Counted from the first letter of the stretch, positions 35,223 to 47,634 are shown. The stretch is DNA of 64,000 bases from Cymodocea nodosa (GCA_036874045.1 CM072335.1:11676001-11740000); one strand, 5' to 3'. Notes: a model not told the origin generated them from the letters alone. Program-made: numbers and translations.

Positions 35223-36833
35223 TGTAGGATCGTATGGCTACACAAGAGGGGGGTGAATTGTGTATTTTTAATATTTTCTGAAATATAATTGAAACTTTAA
35301 AACTCAAAAACAAGTCGAGACATTGTTTTCATAAAATCATTTTTATTCAAGGTTTCAATTACAATATACAATTCAATTCTCCTCAGAAATTGTAGATGCA
35401 ATTATATTTCGATATCATGTATCATCTAAACAATTTTATAACTACAAACAGAGAAAACTAATTTACGGAATTTAAAACTTTTCTCCCTGTTTGAGATCTT
35501 TCTTCTTCTTCTTTTTCTTCTTCAGCAATTCTTCAGTGACGAATATCTTGTCTTTTCATGCTTCACCGAATTTGCTTTCTTCTAATACTTCAAATCTTCA
35601 GTGACGAAAATCTTACCTTTTTATGCTTCACTGAACTTTCTTCCACTTGAGAAATTTTCCCGAGAAGGTGTTTTTGATCCCTGAAAAAGATTTTTCTTTT
35701 GGTGTGCAGGGATGGTTTGATCCTTGAAAAGATTTTTCATTTTGTGTGCAAGGATAAAATGATCAACGAGAATTCTATACCTTTTATACTGTATCTTCAT
35801 TTCATGCATATCCTTCACGTTTAACCACTACCAGTTTTCCACTTCTCCACGTCTTTCCTTTTTCCTTCATCGAAACACACACGTTCTAACCCACGTTTAT
35901 ATTTCGAATTTTCTTTAATCATCAGTCCTGGATCTCTGAAAAATTTCCTGCAAAATAAACTTTCTCGTCCAAAAGTTTTTCATCAGTGTAATAAGAAATC
36001 GTTACTTTAATATTAACTAAACGAGTAACACAAGTATATATATAACTTAACGTTTCTAACTTAACGAGTTCCTCATGTGCCATTTCACGTGACAAGTACT
36101 GTAGCTAACTCAATGAACTAAGTCCGTGGTGTTATGCTATCTCAACGAACCATCTCCGTTGTGTTATGATAACTCAACGAACCATTTCCATTGTGTTATG
36201 ATATCTCAACGAACCAGTAATAGACAAATGTTTTATAATAAGAATTTTACCATGTGCAAAAATAACAACTTAAGTTTATAACGCTAACCTAACGCATTGC
36301 CTTAGTGTTCAATATAGCAACTCAACGCGTTTAGTTATGTTAACTTAACGAGTTAAACATGTGCACCTCATGTGATACAATACAACATTCGTAACTTATA
36401 ATTTCACCACGTGTATAACACTAACTTAACGAGTTCGTCTCTTCTTTTACTCACTAACTTAACAAGTTATCATGTGACCTATTTTAACCTTTAAGCCTCT
36501 AACTTAACGAGTTCTCACGTGACCTCTATACAAACAAAACTCTAACTTAACGAGTTGTCTAAACGTGCACTGTTCATGATATAGAAGATATAACATTAAA
36601 ACATATCATGCTTTTCAATAAAAACACACGTTAACTTAACGTTTAGCTAAATGAGAAATTAATGCAACGAAACGACTAGTTATTAACTTCATATCCACTA
36701 CAGACAAGTATTTATATCAATAAGCTTTTTCTGTTTTAATTGATGATTTTAATTTCTTTCCACAAGCAATAGTAATTGAGCAAATATGATTATTTTCATT
36801 CAGCACACATAATCAAAACAAAAATACTCAACA
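35223..36833 (-). mobile_element. 5' LTR of the copia element
   Basis: Same length and limits as the 3' LTR at 12833. In the element's direction the U3 motif pairs and CACGTG boxes (about 36640 to 36050) come first, then the TATA box, R and U5. The target duplication CATGA follows at 36834-36838, where the satellite unit resumes exactly. Confidence 0.93.
35782..35788 (-). promoter_or_regulatory. TATA box of the copia 5' LTR
   Basis: TATAAAA on the minus strand, in the middle of the LTR and conserved in the 3' LTR at 13392-13398. It lies between the U3 motif arrays and the presumed R region. Transcription would run toward lower coordinates into the PBS and gag. Confidence 0.6.
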
Positions 36834-39779
36834 CATGATGCAAAAAAGAGTGCAAAACAAGGACTTCCATCTTAGTACTACTCTCGCCCAAACACATTTA
36901 ACTTTAGAGTTTTGATGAGATCTAGTGCATTTGTGTTAGTATGATCGACCTATATTTATATATTTGTCATTACTGAATGATCAAAAACTATGTTAATTTG
37001 CACTAGAAACTAGTTGAATTGGATTGTTTAAAGTTTGAAAATAAAGATCCAATTATTTCAACTCATTTGCGATGATTACAACTCTGTTGAAAAAATAGCA
37101 GGGCACAACAATCATTAAATGTTTCTCATTTCTTGGTACTCTGATTGTTGTAATTTAAGATGTTACAAAATTTAACTCAGAAAATACAACCCTTCGGATA
37201 TCAAAGACCGTTATAATGGCACATTTTAATCATGGTGTCATTCAATATATGAAATTAATTTTGGAAACATTAACAATAACTAGGTTGTCTCTTAGTGACA
37301 ATTTGATTTACAAAAGGAACATCCTACCATGATGCAAAAATGAGTGCTACACATGGACTTCCCAAGAGGTCACCCATCTTAGTACTACTCTTGCCCAAAC
37401 AAATTTAACTTTGAGGTTCTGATGAGATCCAATGCTTGAAAATAAAGATCCAATGCAAAAAAGAGTGCAAAACAAGGACTTCCATCTTAGTACTACTCCC
37501 GCCCAAATACATTTAACTTTAGAGTTTTGATGAGATCCAATGCATTTGTGTTAGTATGATCGACCTATATTTATATATTTGTCATTACTGAATGATCAAA
37601 AATTATGTTAATTCGCACTAGAAACTAGTTTATTTGGATTGTTTAAAGTTTGAAAATAAAGATCTAATTATTTAATCTCATTTGCAATGATTACAACTCT
37701 ATTGAAAAAATAGCACGACACAATGGATATTAAATGTTTCTCATTTCATTGTACTTTGATTGTCGTAAGTTAAGATGTTACAAAATTTGAGTCAGAAAAT
37801 ACAACCCTTTCGATATCAAACACCGTCATAATGGCACATTTTGATCATGAAGTCATTCTATATATGACATTAATTTTGGAAACCGTTATGAATAACAGGG
37901 TCGTCAATTAGTGATAGTTTGATTTACAAAATGACCATCCCACCATGATGCAAAAAAGAGTGCAACACAAGGACTTCTCAAGAGGTCACCCATCTTAGAA
38001 CTACTCTCACCCAAACAAATTTAACTTTGAAGTTGTGATGAGATCTAGTGCTTTTGTGTTGGTATGATCCCACCCAAACTTATAAATTTGTCATTACTGA
38101 AAGATTGTAAACTATGGTAATTCACACTCGAAATTAGTTGAATTGGATTGTTTGTAAATAAAGATCCAATTATTTAAACTCATTCACAATGATTATGACT
38201 TTGTTGAAAAAACAACACGACACAACAAACATTAAATGTATCTCATTTCATGGTACTCTTATTGTTGTAAGTTAAGATGTTACAAAATTTGAGTCAGAGA
38301 ATACAACCCTTTCGATATCAAACACCATTATAATGTCACATTTTGATCACGGTGTCATTCAATATATGAAATTAATTTTGGAAACCGTTAACAATAATAG
38401 GGTCGTCTCTTAATGACAATTTGATTGACAAAAAGACCATCTTACCATGATGCAAAAAAGAGTGCAACACAAGGACTTCCCAAGAGGTCACCCATCTTAG
38501 TACTACTCTCACCCAAACACATTTAGGTTTGGAGTTCTAATAAGATCTAGTGCTTTAGTGTTGGCATGATCGCACCATTATTTGTATATTTGTCATTACT
38601 GAAAGATCGAAAACTATGTTAATTTGCATTAGAAACTAGTTTAATTGGATTGTTTAAAGTTTGAAAATAAAGATCTAATTATTTCAACACATTTGCAATG
38701 ATTACAACTCTGTTGAAAAAATAGCACGACACAACAAACATTAAATGTAGCTTATTTCATGGTACTCTAATTGTTGTAAGTTAAGATGATACAAAATTTG
38801 AGTAAGAGAATAAAACCCTTTCGATATTAAACACCATTATAATGGCACATTTTGATCATAATGTCATTTAATATATGACATTAATTTTGGAAACCGTTAT
38901 CAATAATTAGGTCGTCTCTTAGTGAGAGTTTGATTTACAAAAAGGCCATCCTTCCATGATTCAAAACTGAGTGCAAAATAAGGACTTCCCAATAGGGAAC
39001 CCATCATAGTGCTACTATCACCCAAACACATTTAACTTTGGAGTTCTGATGAGATCTTGTGTTTTTGTGTTGGCATGATTGCACCCATATTCGTATATTT
39101 GTCATTATTGAAAGATCGAAAATTATGTTACTTCGCATTAGAAACTAGTTGAATTGGATTGTTTAAAGTTTGAAAATAAAGATCCAATTATTTCAACTCA
39201 TTTGCAATGATTACAACTCTGTTGAAAAAACATCACGACACAATAGACATTAAATGTTTCTCATTTCATGGTACTCTGAGTTTTGTAAGTTAAGATGTTA
39301 CAAAATTTGAGTCAGAGAATACAACCCTTTGGATATCAAAGACCGTTATAATGGCATACTTTTATCATGATATCATTCAATATATGACATTAATTTTGGA
39401 AATCGTTATCGATAACAGGGTCGTCTCTTAGTGAGAGTTTGATTTACAAAAAGGTCATCCTTCCATGATGCAAAAATGAGTGCAACATAAGGACTTCCCA
39501 AGAGGTCACCCATCTTACACTACTCTCACCCAAAAACATTCAACTTTGGAGTTTTGATGAGATCTAGTGCTTTTGTGTTGGTATGATCGCACCAATATTT
39601 ATATATTTGTCATTACTAAAAGATCGAAAACTATGTTAATTCGCGCTAGAAACTAGTTGAATAGGATTGGTTAAAGTTTGAAAATAAAGATCCAATTATT
39701 TCAACTCATTTACAATGATTACAACTCTATTGAAAAAATAGCACGACACAACAAACATTAAATGTTTCTCATTTCTTGG
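36834..39779 (-). repeat. 5S-rDNA-derived satellite, middle array
   Basis: Continuation of the array interrupted by the copia element, in the same orientation. 5S-like segments start near 36850, 37344 (3'-part only, fused at about 37436 into the next), 37465, 37960, 38462, 38971 and 39480. The first and third have a deletion in the middle of the 5S segment (ACTTCC joined to ATCTTAG). The array ends at the solo LTR at 39780. Confidence 0.92.
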
Positions 39780-40987
39780 TGTAGGATCATCTGTATCACA
39801 AGAAGGGGGTGAATTGTGTCTTTAATAATTAAAATACTAGCAGATAAAACAAGAGCACAAAACACTCGTAAATAAAATTCTATTCTTTATGTAAAGACAA
39901 AATTTACAATATCTTTTTAGCTCAATTCCCTTCTCAACGGTTTTGATAGAGTAATGTTCGATATACAATTCAAATAGAAAAATAAAGCTCTTATTCAAAA
40001 CTAATTTCGAATTGTATAAAACCTGATCTTTATGCACACAGCTTCTTTCCTTCTCTTTGCTCAGCTTTTATATCTCTTCTTCTCTAGTTGTCGAATTTTC
40101 AGACTTCTTACGTTTGCAGCTGCTTTTCTGAAATTGCTTGGAATTTCGAACTTCTTCTGATGTTGGAGAACTTTTCAGAATATGAATATTCAAACTTAAC
40201 TTTTCAATTAGGGATCTGGATTGAATATTCAGACTTGGATTTTGAGATTGGGATCCTCTATTGTAATGTAGCTCATACTCTTTATTAGTAGTTGAACTTT
40301 GTTGTCTTTCACGTTCAACATGTTCATCCTCTTAATCCATAATCCACATACTAATTTTTTCATTAATCCAAATTACTATTTTTTTGAGTTTCCACTTTCT
40401 CCACTATAATTTTGAATTTCCACAATCTCCACTTCGTAGATTCACCGAGACTTTATCTTCCTGGAGTCTTATAGAATATCTTCTAAGTCTTCGATTTAGT
40501 CGAGCACTTATCCTTTAAGTCTTGTAAAAACTCGAATACTTATTTGTAACTCTTCGAGTTTTTGCACCTGCAAAACACGTGACTAAACATAGCAAACTTA
40601 TCTGTTCGTTAGTCATTTTATAAAACTCGAATAGTTATCTATCCATGTATATAAAAACTCGAACAGTTATCTAACTATTTGATTTTCATTACCGAACGCA
40701 CATGGAAAAACACGTGACAACTTAAAACATTAAAAACACACGTGCAGATAACTTAACTATACGAGTTTTTAACATAAACTATTCGACAAAAACGAAATGT
40801 TAACTATCCGAAAGTTTAACTATCAAAAATCTAACTCTTTGGAAATCTTTAACTTATCCGACATAAAAATGAAACTTTCCGATAATCTATTAACTATTAT
40901 ACTTAGAGACATATACTTAGAGAATATTATTTAGACATATTTAAAAACTTTAATAAAGCATATATCATCAAAACAAAATTCCTAACA
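39780..40987 (-). mobile_element. solo LTR of a copia-like family in the satellite
   Basis: This 1208-bp segment starts TGTAGGATCATC and ends ATTCCTAACA, flanked by CTTGG (39775-39779) and CTTAG (40988-40992), a target duplication with one transition. The satellite unit continues without loss across it. Its minus-strand start matches the truncated LTR at 7608-7912. It carries CTCGAATAGTTA and TAACTATCCGA sites and CACGTG words (about 40500-40880). No internal region remains. Confidence 0.88.
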
Positions 40988-41193
40988 CTTAGTACTCTAA
41001 TTATACTAAGTTAAGATGTTACAAAATTTGAGTTAGAGAATACAAACCTCTGGATATCAAAGACCGTTACAATGGCAAATTTTGATCACGATGTCATTCA
41101 ATATATGACATTAATTTTGGAAACCGTTATCAACAACAGGGTTGTCTCTTGGTGACAGTTTGATTTACAAAAAGACCATCCTATTATGATGCT
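40988..41193 (-). repeat. 5S satellite remnant (partial unit)
   Basis: About 200 bp of spacer sequence continuing the unit interrupted by the solo LTR. It ends at CTATTATGATG, where the truncated copia fragment is joined. Confidence 0.88.
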
Positions 41194-42479
41194 ATTAGTA
41201 TTGATGATGTTGTTCACCTCATAGATATTATATACTTATTATAAATATCTAAAGAAATATCTAAACTGCTGCTTAAGATACTATGTATTTATTGTAAAAT
41301 CATAGTAGTATCTTATTGATTTTAAGTAGTTTATCAATTTTAATGTTTTTACGATTTTAAGTGGAAGTGTAAATGAAAAACATTAAATACTTCTAACATT
41401 CTGAAATTTTGATTAAATATTTTCTTTGAATCAAAAAAAATGCATATGATCATGCATAAATTTGACTTAATTGATTAAACTTGTAGAATAAGTTATATGT
41501 AACTCATCTTAAACTATTAATCAAAAGTATAAGCTTATTGAAACTGATTCATATTCTCAGTATAATCATAGAAGTAAAAATTGTATGTGATTTGTGTTTT
41601 ATTGCATCTGTATTAATGGAATACATATATACTGTGCTTAAAATGAAAAGTGCTTACAAAGTGAATATCTTTGAGAGTTTATTGATCAGTTTGATCACCA
41701 GCCTTTTGTACTTGAGCAGATAAGTATGTAAGGATTGTTGTCCTAAAAAATGATTCTTTAAATCTGGCAACCTAAGGTCCTGATCAGATCTAAGATTGTT
41801 GACTGAAAGCTCATTACACGGGTACATTAGAAAGCTCTTGTATGATTCAAGCTTTTCAAACTAACTTTTAAAGAAAATTATCAATATTTACTGTTTTGAA
41901 AAGAAAAAGTTGTTTCATTAATTACAAATATCTTTGAATCGCATATAGTTTATACCAATATGACTACTGATTTATTGAATCAACATTAGTACTTTTGAAA
42001 ACGTTTATTTGAGATACATTCTTTTATTCTCCTTGAATTAATCGAATTGAGTTCAAAGTTGTGTTTTTGATTCATATACAGTAGAAATTGATTCTGGAAA
42101 TCATTTTTGATGATGTTAGGATAACGGAAGTCTCTGAAAAGAAAATGTAAAAGTATAGTTATACTTAACATCTATTGTCACTACAAGTATATTTTGTATT
42201 TTAATTGAATATATTTGAAGTATATTTGTAGGGGGAGCATTAACAATGTCAAAAACAGATTAATATAATTTAAAATACAAATCTTAGTTAATCTGAATTA
42301 GTGTCCTCTTAAAATCTTGATGAAATAATTTAAAAAGACAAATAAACTATTCTAGATTCAAAAGACAAACTGTTCAAATAGTTTACAATGTTCTCAAGAT
42401 AATGTTAAGTTTAGCATGTGTGTTGTTTTCGGAAGGTTTTAGTTGGAAGCATCTGAAACTTGTTTAAGTGTACTAACTA

Positions 42480-42675
42480 GACGTTATATTAGATAAGGTA
42501 ACGTGTAAAACTGCCTCTAGACAGCGTTTTACTCGTTAGGTTAGTTAACTCAACGAGTTATACTTGAATATTTCGGGTACCTTGATTGAATAAACTTTAT
42601 TCAATATTTATTTATTTCTAAACCTGACTTATCTTCACGTTGAGTTATACGCCTAAAAACCCTATTTAAACACTT
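42480..42675 (+). promoter_or_regulatory. internal promoter-like region of the copia accessory ORF
   Basis: TAACTCAACGAG and CTCGTTAGGTTAG sites at about 42530-42560, CGTTGAGTTA near 42640 and a TATA-like TATTTAAA at 42663-42670 precede the ATG at 42751 by about 80-220 bp. The minus-strand copy at 17255-17460 keeps the same arrangement. Confidence 0.5.
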
Positions 42676-42750
42676 ATTACACGGGGACTTAGGTTATTTG
42701 TAAACTTTGTCAAGAAAATCTTTCTCGCTTGTTGCTGTTACAACCTACAA

Positions 42751-43918
42751 CGATGGTTTCCAAGTTCTACAAAGGTCGTGGCAGAGGAAAAGGCAAAAGC
42801 AGAAGAGATGCAAAAGGAAAAGAAATAGAGAATGATGAAGTTCCACGTACTTGGTTCAAGAAAATATTTCGAGTGGACAAAAGGTTAGAAGAACTTTATA
42901 GAGATTACTACTTTTCTCAGGATATATTAGATGAAGTTAGACAAGAACTTCAACATACTGATGCAAGTATTACATACATGGGTATTCGAAGTAAATATGA
43001 TAGAGAATACAGAATGAAATGTGCTAAGATTGCATTTTTGGAACAGTATGCAGAATATTTGGAAAAAGGTGTAGGTTCATCAAATAGAACTCCTCAAACT
43101 CCTATAAACGGTACAAGATTACCTACTCCTTTATATTCAAAACAAGTAGAATCAGATATTGCTGTAGACAAAACAAAAGTTGATAGTCTTCGAAAGGCCG
43201 TTGCAATAGAAAGTGCCTTAGAAGAATTAAAGCAGAAAACTTTTATGGAGCAATTTGAAAAGAAAACAGCAATACTTGAAGAGGAGAAACAGAAATGTTA
43301 TAGAAGAAGAAAAATCAGAAAAATTATGTCTAACGAAACAAAGTCTATTAGAAAAGGACAATCAGATGAAAATTTATTTCCAAAGGACAATGTATGTTTA
43401 GACATTGTACCTTATTGTGCATCTGATAAACTCATCAGTTCCGAACACATTGAAACTGATGAAGATAATGAGACTTTATTTTCCCTTGCTAGAAAGCTTG
43501 AGAAGAAATACAAGTCAAATATGAGCTCAAGTTTTTCTATTAGTACAAGTCCTGATGATGCAGAAATTGACAAATCAGAGCATTAGGCACCTGACATTGA
43601 ACAAGTTATTGCAGATATAATTGACAATGTTGAGGCAGTAACTAGTTCAGAGGCTGAATTGTCTGGAGTAGCAGATATTGAAATTGTTAAGACTCTAGAA
43701 GAGCTAAAAGTTAACCAGCCTTCTACAGAATCTATAGAAGTAGAGTCTAAGAATTCACAGCATGAATCAATGGAAATATCTGTTGAACAAAATGAACAAT
43801 TACAGACAGATACACCGGTTGTAGAATTTGTGGAAAAATTGTACTCTGAACATTCTATAGAGACTGAACAGATGAATGTTGAGCATATTGACAATGTTCC
43901 TAACACTATTGAAGCTGG
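42751..43918 (+). pseudogene. accessory ORF, N-terminal part (truncated copy)
   Basis: Starts at ATG 42751 (MVSKFYKGRGRGK). It is open to a TAG at 43584-43586, where the copy at 16320 has CAG, and then continues in frame to the deletion join near 43919. It contains the basic N-terminus, the WFKKIFRVDKRLEELY segment, a coiled-coil-like EEEK/RRRK region and the acidic Ser-rich middle. The C-terminal conserved domain is lost and the frame runs on into LTR sequence. This copy is better preserved than 14919-17190 and shows that the stops there are secondary. Confidence 0.75.
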
Positions 43919-44612
43919 AGAAAATTTGAAATATAAACGTGGGTTAGAACGTGTGTGTTTCGATGAAGGAAAAAGAAAAGACGTGGAGAAGTGGAAAACT
44001 AGTGGTGGTTAAATGTGAAGGATATGCATGGAATGAAGATACAGTATAAAAGGCATAGAATTCTCGTTGATCAATTTATCCTTGCACACAAAAAGAAAAA
44101 TCTTTTCAAGGATCAAAACCATCCCTGCACACCAAAAGAAAAATCTTTTTCAGGGATCAAAAACACCTTCTCGGGGAAAATCTCTCAAGTGGAAGAAAGT
44201 TCAATGAAGCATAAAAAGGTAAGATTTTCGTCACTGAAGATTTGAAGTATCAGAAGAAAGCAAATTCGGTGAAGCATGAAAAGACAAGATATTCGTCACT
44301 GAAGAATTGCTGAAGAAGAAAAAGAAGAAGAAGAAAGATCTCAAACAGGGAGAAAAGTTTTAAATTCCGCAAATTAGTTTTCTCTGTTTGTAGTTATAAA
44401 ATTGTTTAGATGATACATGGTATCGAAATATAATTACATCTACAATTTCTGAGGAGAATTGAATTGTATATTGTAATTGAAACCTTGAATAAAAATAATT
44501 TTATGAAAACAATGTCTCGACTTGTTTTTGAGTTTTAAAGTTTCGATTATATTTTAGAAAATATTAAAAATACACAATTCACCCCCCTCTTGTGTAGCCA
44601 TACGATCCTACA
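43919..44612 (+). mobile_element. partial copia LTR (R/U5 part)
   Basis: Matches the reverse complement of about 35223-35916, including the TATA-like GTATAAAA near 44044-44051 and the terminal CATACGATCCTACA. U3 is missing. Confidence 0.88.
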
Positions 44613-44629
44613 ATTAGAATAGACAGGAT

Positions 44630-45865
44630 AAGAAATTGTTCTTGTCAAGAGTAAAATATTACTATTGGGAAAAACCATACTTATTTAAGAAATGTCCTGA
44701 TATAGTTTTAAGGAGGTGTGTTCTAGAAACTGAATATCAGAGTATATTGTCTTTCTACCATAACCAAGCATGTGAAGGGCATTTTGGTTCAGGGAAAACT
44801 ACTACAAAAATTCTGCAATGTGGATTTTATTGGCCAACACTATTCAAATATGCTTATAAATATTGCTTAAGTTGTTTAAGATGTCAACAAATAGAAACAA
44901 TATCAAAGAGGAATATGATGCCTCTTAATCCTATTGTTGAGGTTGAAATCTTTGATGTGTGGGGAATAGATTTTATGGGTTCATTTCCTATGTCTAATCA
45001 ATTTAATTATATATTGTTGGGGGTGGATTATGTATCTAAATGGATAGAAGTTATTCCTACAAAAACTAATGACAACAAAGTGGTAATACATTTTATAAGA
45101 ACCAATATAATTGCCAATTTTAGAATACCTAAAGCTATTATCAGTGATAGAGGAACTCATTTCTGTAATAGAAGTTTTGAAGCCTTAATGAAGAAATATG
45201 GAGTGAACCACAAAATTGCAACATCATATCATCCGCAAACAAGTGGACAAGTAGAAAGTGCCAACAAACAAATTAAGTTAATCTTAGAAAAAGTAGTAAA
45301 TCCTACTAGAACAGATTGGGCTAATAGATTGATAGATGCACTTTGGGCTTAAAGAACTACTTATAAGACAAGCTTAGGTATGTCGCCTTTTAGGCTAATA
45401 TATGGAAAAAGTTATCATTTACTAGCTGAAATTGAACATAAAGCTTATTGGGCATTAAAAACCCTGAACACTAATTTAAATCAAGCTGCTGAAAATAGAA
45501 AAATACAATTGATTGAATTAAAAGAATTTAGGAATGAAGCTTATTCAAAAATTGTAAAAGAAAAAGTGAAAATGAAGTTCTAGCATGATAGGAAAATTAT
45601 TCCAAAAATCTTTGAAATAGGACAAGAAGTATATCTTTACATGACTAGACTCCATAACCATCCAAGAAAATTAAAATCTAAATGGGTAGGACCTTACATA
45701 GTTCGAAATATTTATCCCTATGGAGCTATTGCGATTGAAAATCCTAAAAATCAGAATATATTTAAAGTAAATGGACAAAGACTTAAACCTATTTTGAAGA
45801 TACTAAAAAGTTCTTTTGGAATTATAGAAGAAGTAAGAGTAAAGGACTACTCGAGCTTTACTTAG
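44630..45865 (+). pseudogene. Athila-type integrase (pol C-terminus)
   Basis: The frame opens just before the HHCC finger (HNQACEGH...CLRC). It contains MMPLNPIVEVEIFDVWG and acidic residues in GIDFMGS, IISDRGTHF and SGQVESAN, then the C-terminal GPYIVRNIYPYGAIAIENP region, ending at 45865. Stops are at about 45351 (ALWA-stop) and 45582. Upstream pol domains are absent: the element is cut at 44613. Confidence 0.92.
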
Positions 45866-46259
45866 TAAGAAATCATTTTTTTTAATATAAAAAAAAACTT
45901 ATTTAAACATAGTTACGGTTAAATTGAAAGGAATTATTAGTTTTATTGAAGCACATTTTAAAAGAAAAAAAATCATTGCGGTTCAACTGACAGGATCCAT
46001 CGATTTGATTGAAACATAAAAACATAAAGAAATTTACATATTATTTAGTAAAAATGTCGGTTTTACCGAAGCATAGCATTAGTTCAACCAATAGAAAAAA
46101 AGAAGAAAGAAAATATTTAATTTCGGTTCAACCAAGGAATATAACAGTTTGACTGAAGAATTTTTAAAATATGGAAAAAGTAAGAGCGGTTAGATCGGAA
46201 ACTTTTTGATCTTGACCGAAGAAAAATTATTATTTTAAATATTTTTATTAGATATAACT
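45866..46259 (+). other. non-coding region with CGGTT/AACCG-type repeats
   Basis: No ORF is visible. Repeated words such as GCGGTTCAACTGA, TCGGTTTTACCGA and TCGGTTCAACCA (about 45970-46220) suggest a second kind of short motif array downstream of pol. Confidence 0.45.
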
Positions 46260-46269
46260 TTACGAAAAG

Positions 46270-46480
46270 TTCGTTGAGTTATAGTTAACTCAACAAACTT
46301 ACTCCATTGAGTCTAGGATTAGTTAACAAACTTACCCCGTTGAGTTAACTATAACTCAACGGAATACTGTAGTTAAGTCCACGGACTTAGTCCGTGGAGT
46401 TAACCGTAATTCCACGGATGAGAGAGCGAGAGTTTTGTATGGGAAACAACCCGATTACCCGCCTAAACGTAGGGCTTATT
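46270..46480 (+). promoter_or_regulatory. motif pairs and TATA-like region upstream of the accessory ORF
   Basis: Convergent pairs with a 7-bp spacer occur at 46286-46314 (degenerate) and 46374-46402 (TAAGTCCACGG, ACTTAGT, CCGTGGAGTTA), plus a divergent pair near 46337-46362. A TATTTATAC lies near 46478. The arrangement parallels that before the copia accessory ORF. Confidence 0.5.
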
Positions 46481-46581
46481 TATACTTAAACTTAGGGTTT
46501 TGGGGGCATTATCCGCAGAATCATTTAGAACTTAGACTAGTAGAGATCAGAGCGACTCCGTGCCATTATGTAACTCCACGA

Positions 46582-47149
46582 TGAGATAACACTAGAGCTT
46601 CTCCACAACATTCTAGGATTGAAAAATGAAGAACTAAAAATTCTAGAAGACACAACTACAATCGAGTGGACAGAACAGACCATAAAGGATTGTTTAGCTA
46701 TCAATCCTGGTGTGCCATTATTAAATAGACTAAAGTAATTAAATGGTAAAGCACACATGATAGCTAACATTTTGATTAAGAATGTCTACCAACGATAAGG
46801 CCACGATATAGAACTGAGTCAATTTGTCAAATGGGCCACATATGCAGTTGTGAATAGAATTCAAATAAATTGGTTTGCAATTTTTATCTCCAAGATAAGA
46901 ACAGTGAAGAAATTATTTTATGGAGATCTAATTCCACTGTTGATGGTGGACTATATCGATTTCACTAAATGAGCATCCAAAAGGATAAGATCTAGAACCA
47001 TTTCAGTGAAAGAGTACAGAAATTATGCTGCTGTAGAGATTGATGAACCTTCTAGAGGAATTACAGGAGTTGTAGAAAGGATTAACTAATTAGAGCAACA
47101 AGTAGAAAGACTCCAAAAGGAAGTAGATGAACTTAGGAGAAGAGATTAA
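46582..47149 (+). pseudogene. accessory ORF of the second Athila-type element, C-terminal domain
   Basis: Only the conserved C-terminal domain is left: LGLKNE, IANILIKNVYQR-stop-GH, WATYAVVNRIQINWF, LFYGD and ISVKEY. A heptad-like tail (LEQQVERLQKEVDEL) and the final LRRRD, stop 47147-47149, follow. In-frame stops occur at about 46737, 46797, 46968 and 47086. The N-terminal half seen in the copia copies is absent. Similarity to the copia domain is clear across the whole block, which places the same module in elements of both superfamilies. Confidence 0.75.
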
Positions 47150-47630
47150 ATTGTATCGTTCATCTACTTGTACTTGTATATATTTGTTTGAAAAATATCT
47201 GATTGATTGTAATGTAAATTATTCATATTAATGAATATATGTTTTTCAAATGTATTTTTCATTCGTGTTTTGAGAATGATGAAATGGATGAACTATATTG
47301 AATATTATATAACTTGTGGAACATTATGCAAGATTGTTTAAAAGATTTACAATTTGTTGAATGACAGGATTAAATGAAAGATAAATGATAGGATTAAATG
47401 AAAGATAACTGATTAATGCTGAAAATATCTGCATGCTGCAAAGTAAAATATAAATTCTGCATAATATAAAATGAGCTGTAAGTTAAATATTTATATAATG
47501 TTCAAATTTAAATGAGTTTTAATTAGAATGATGCATTAATGACATGTATTTAACTTTATTTAAGTTAACAGAATGTAGGAGAGAAAAACATAGAAGTTAG
47601 TACGAGGAGTGAGTTTTAGAAATTTGCCAA
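47150..47630 (+). other. AT-rich non-coding stretch, nothing recognised
   Basis: No ORF, RNA or array is visible between the accessory ORF and the next motif array. A short direct repeat (ATTAAATGAAAGATAA, near 47370 and 47393) is present. Confidence 0.4.
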
Positions 47631-47634
47631 GTGT

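Larger units (their letters stand above)
12833..36833 (-). mobile_element. full-length Ty1/copia element (SIRE/Maximus-like) carrying a nested gypsy element
   Basis: Two 1611-bp LTRs (12833-14443 and 35223-36833) in the same orientation are flanked by the 5-bp target duplication CATGA (12828-12832 and 36834-36838). Removing the nested element (21843-32741 plus one GTTTC) leaves about 13.1 kb. The minus-strand order is 5' LTR, iMet-type PBS, gag, protease, integrase, reverse transcriptase, RNase H, a ~1.6-kb spacer, accessory ORF, PPT, 3' LTR. PR-INT-RT-RH order is diagnostic for copia. Large size, long LTRs and an extra 3' ORF suggest the SIRE/Maximus clade (inference). All ORFs carry stops, so the copy is non-autonomous today. 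The insertion lies within a satellite unit. Confidence 0.95.
41194..44612 (+). mobile_element. truncated, internally deleted copy of the copia 3' half
   Basis: In + orientation this repeats the copia spacer (18720 down to 17191), the accessory ORF N-terminal part, and the R/U5 part of the LTR ending at CCTACA (44612). The conserved C-terminal domain, the PPT and the U3 are deleted. The join near 43919 lies at a GAAAAT-type microhomology between accessory ORF and LTR. The left end is ragged, about 30 bp downstream of where pol stops, with no convincing target duplication. The right end abuts the second Athila-type element. Confidence 0.85.

Noticed and set aside
41194..44617. Target duplication ATTAG around the truncated copia fragment
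   Set aside because: ATTAG occurs at 44613-44617 and near 41194-41198, but the fragment has no LTR at its left end and the flanks differ (satellite against integrase), so the match is probably chance.
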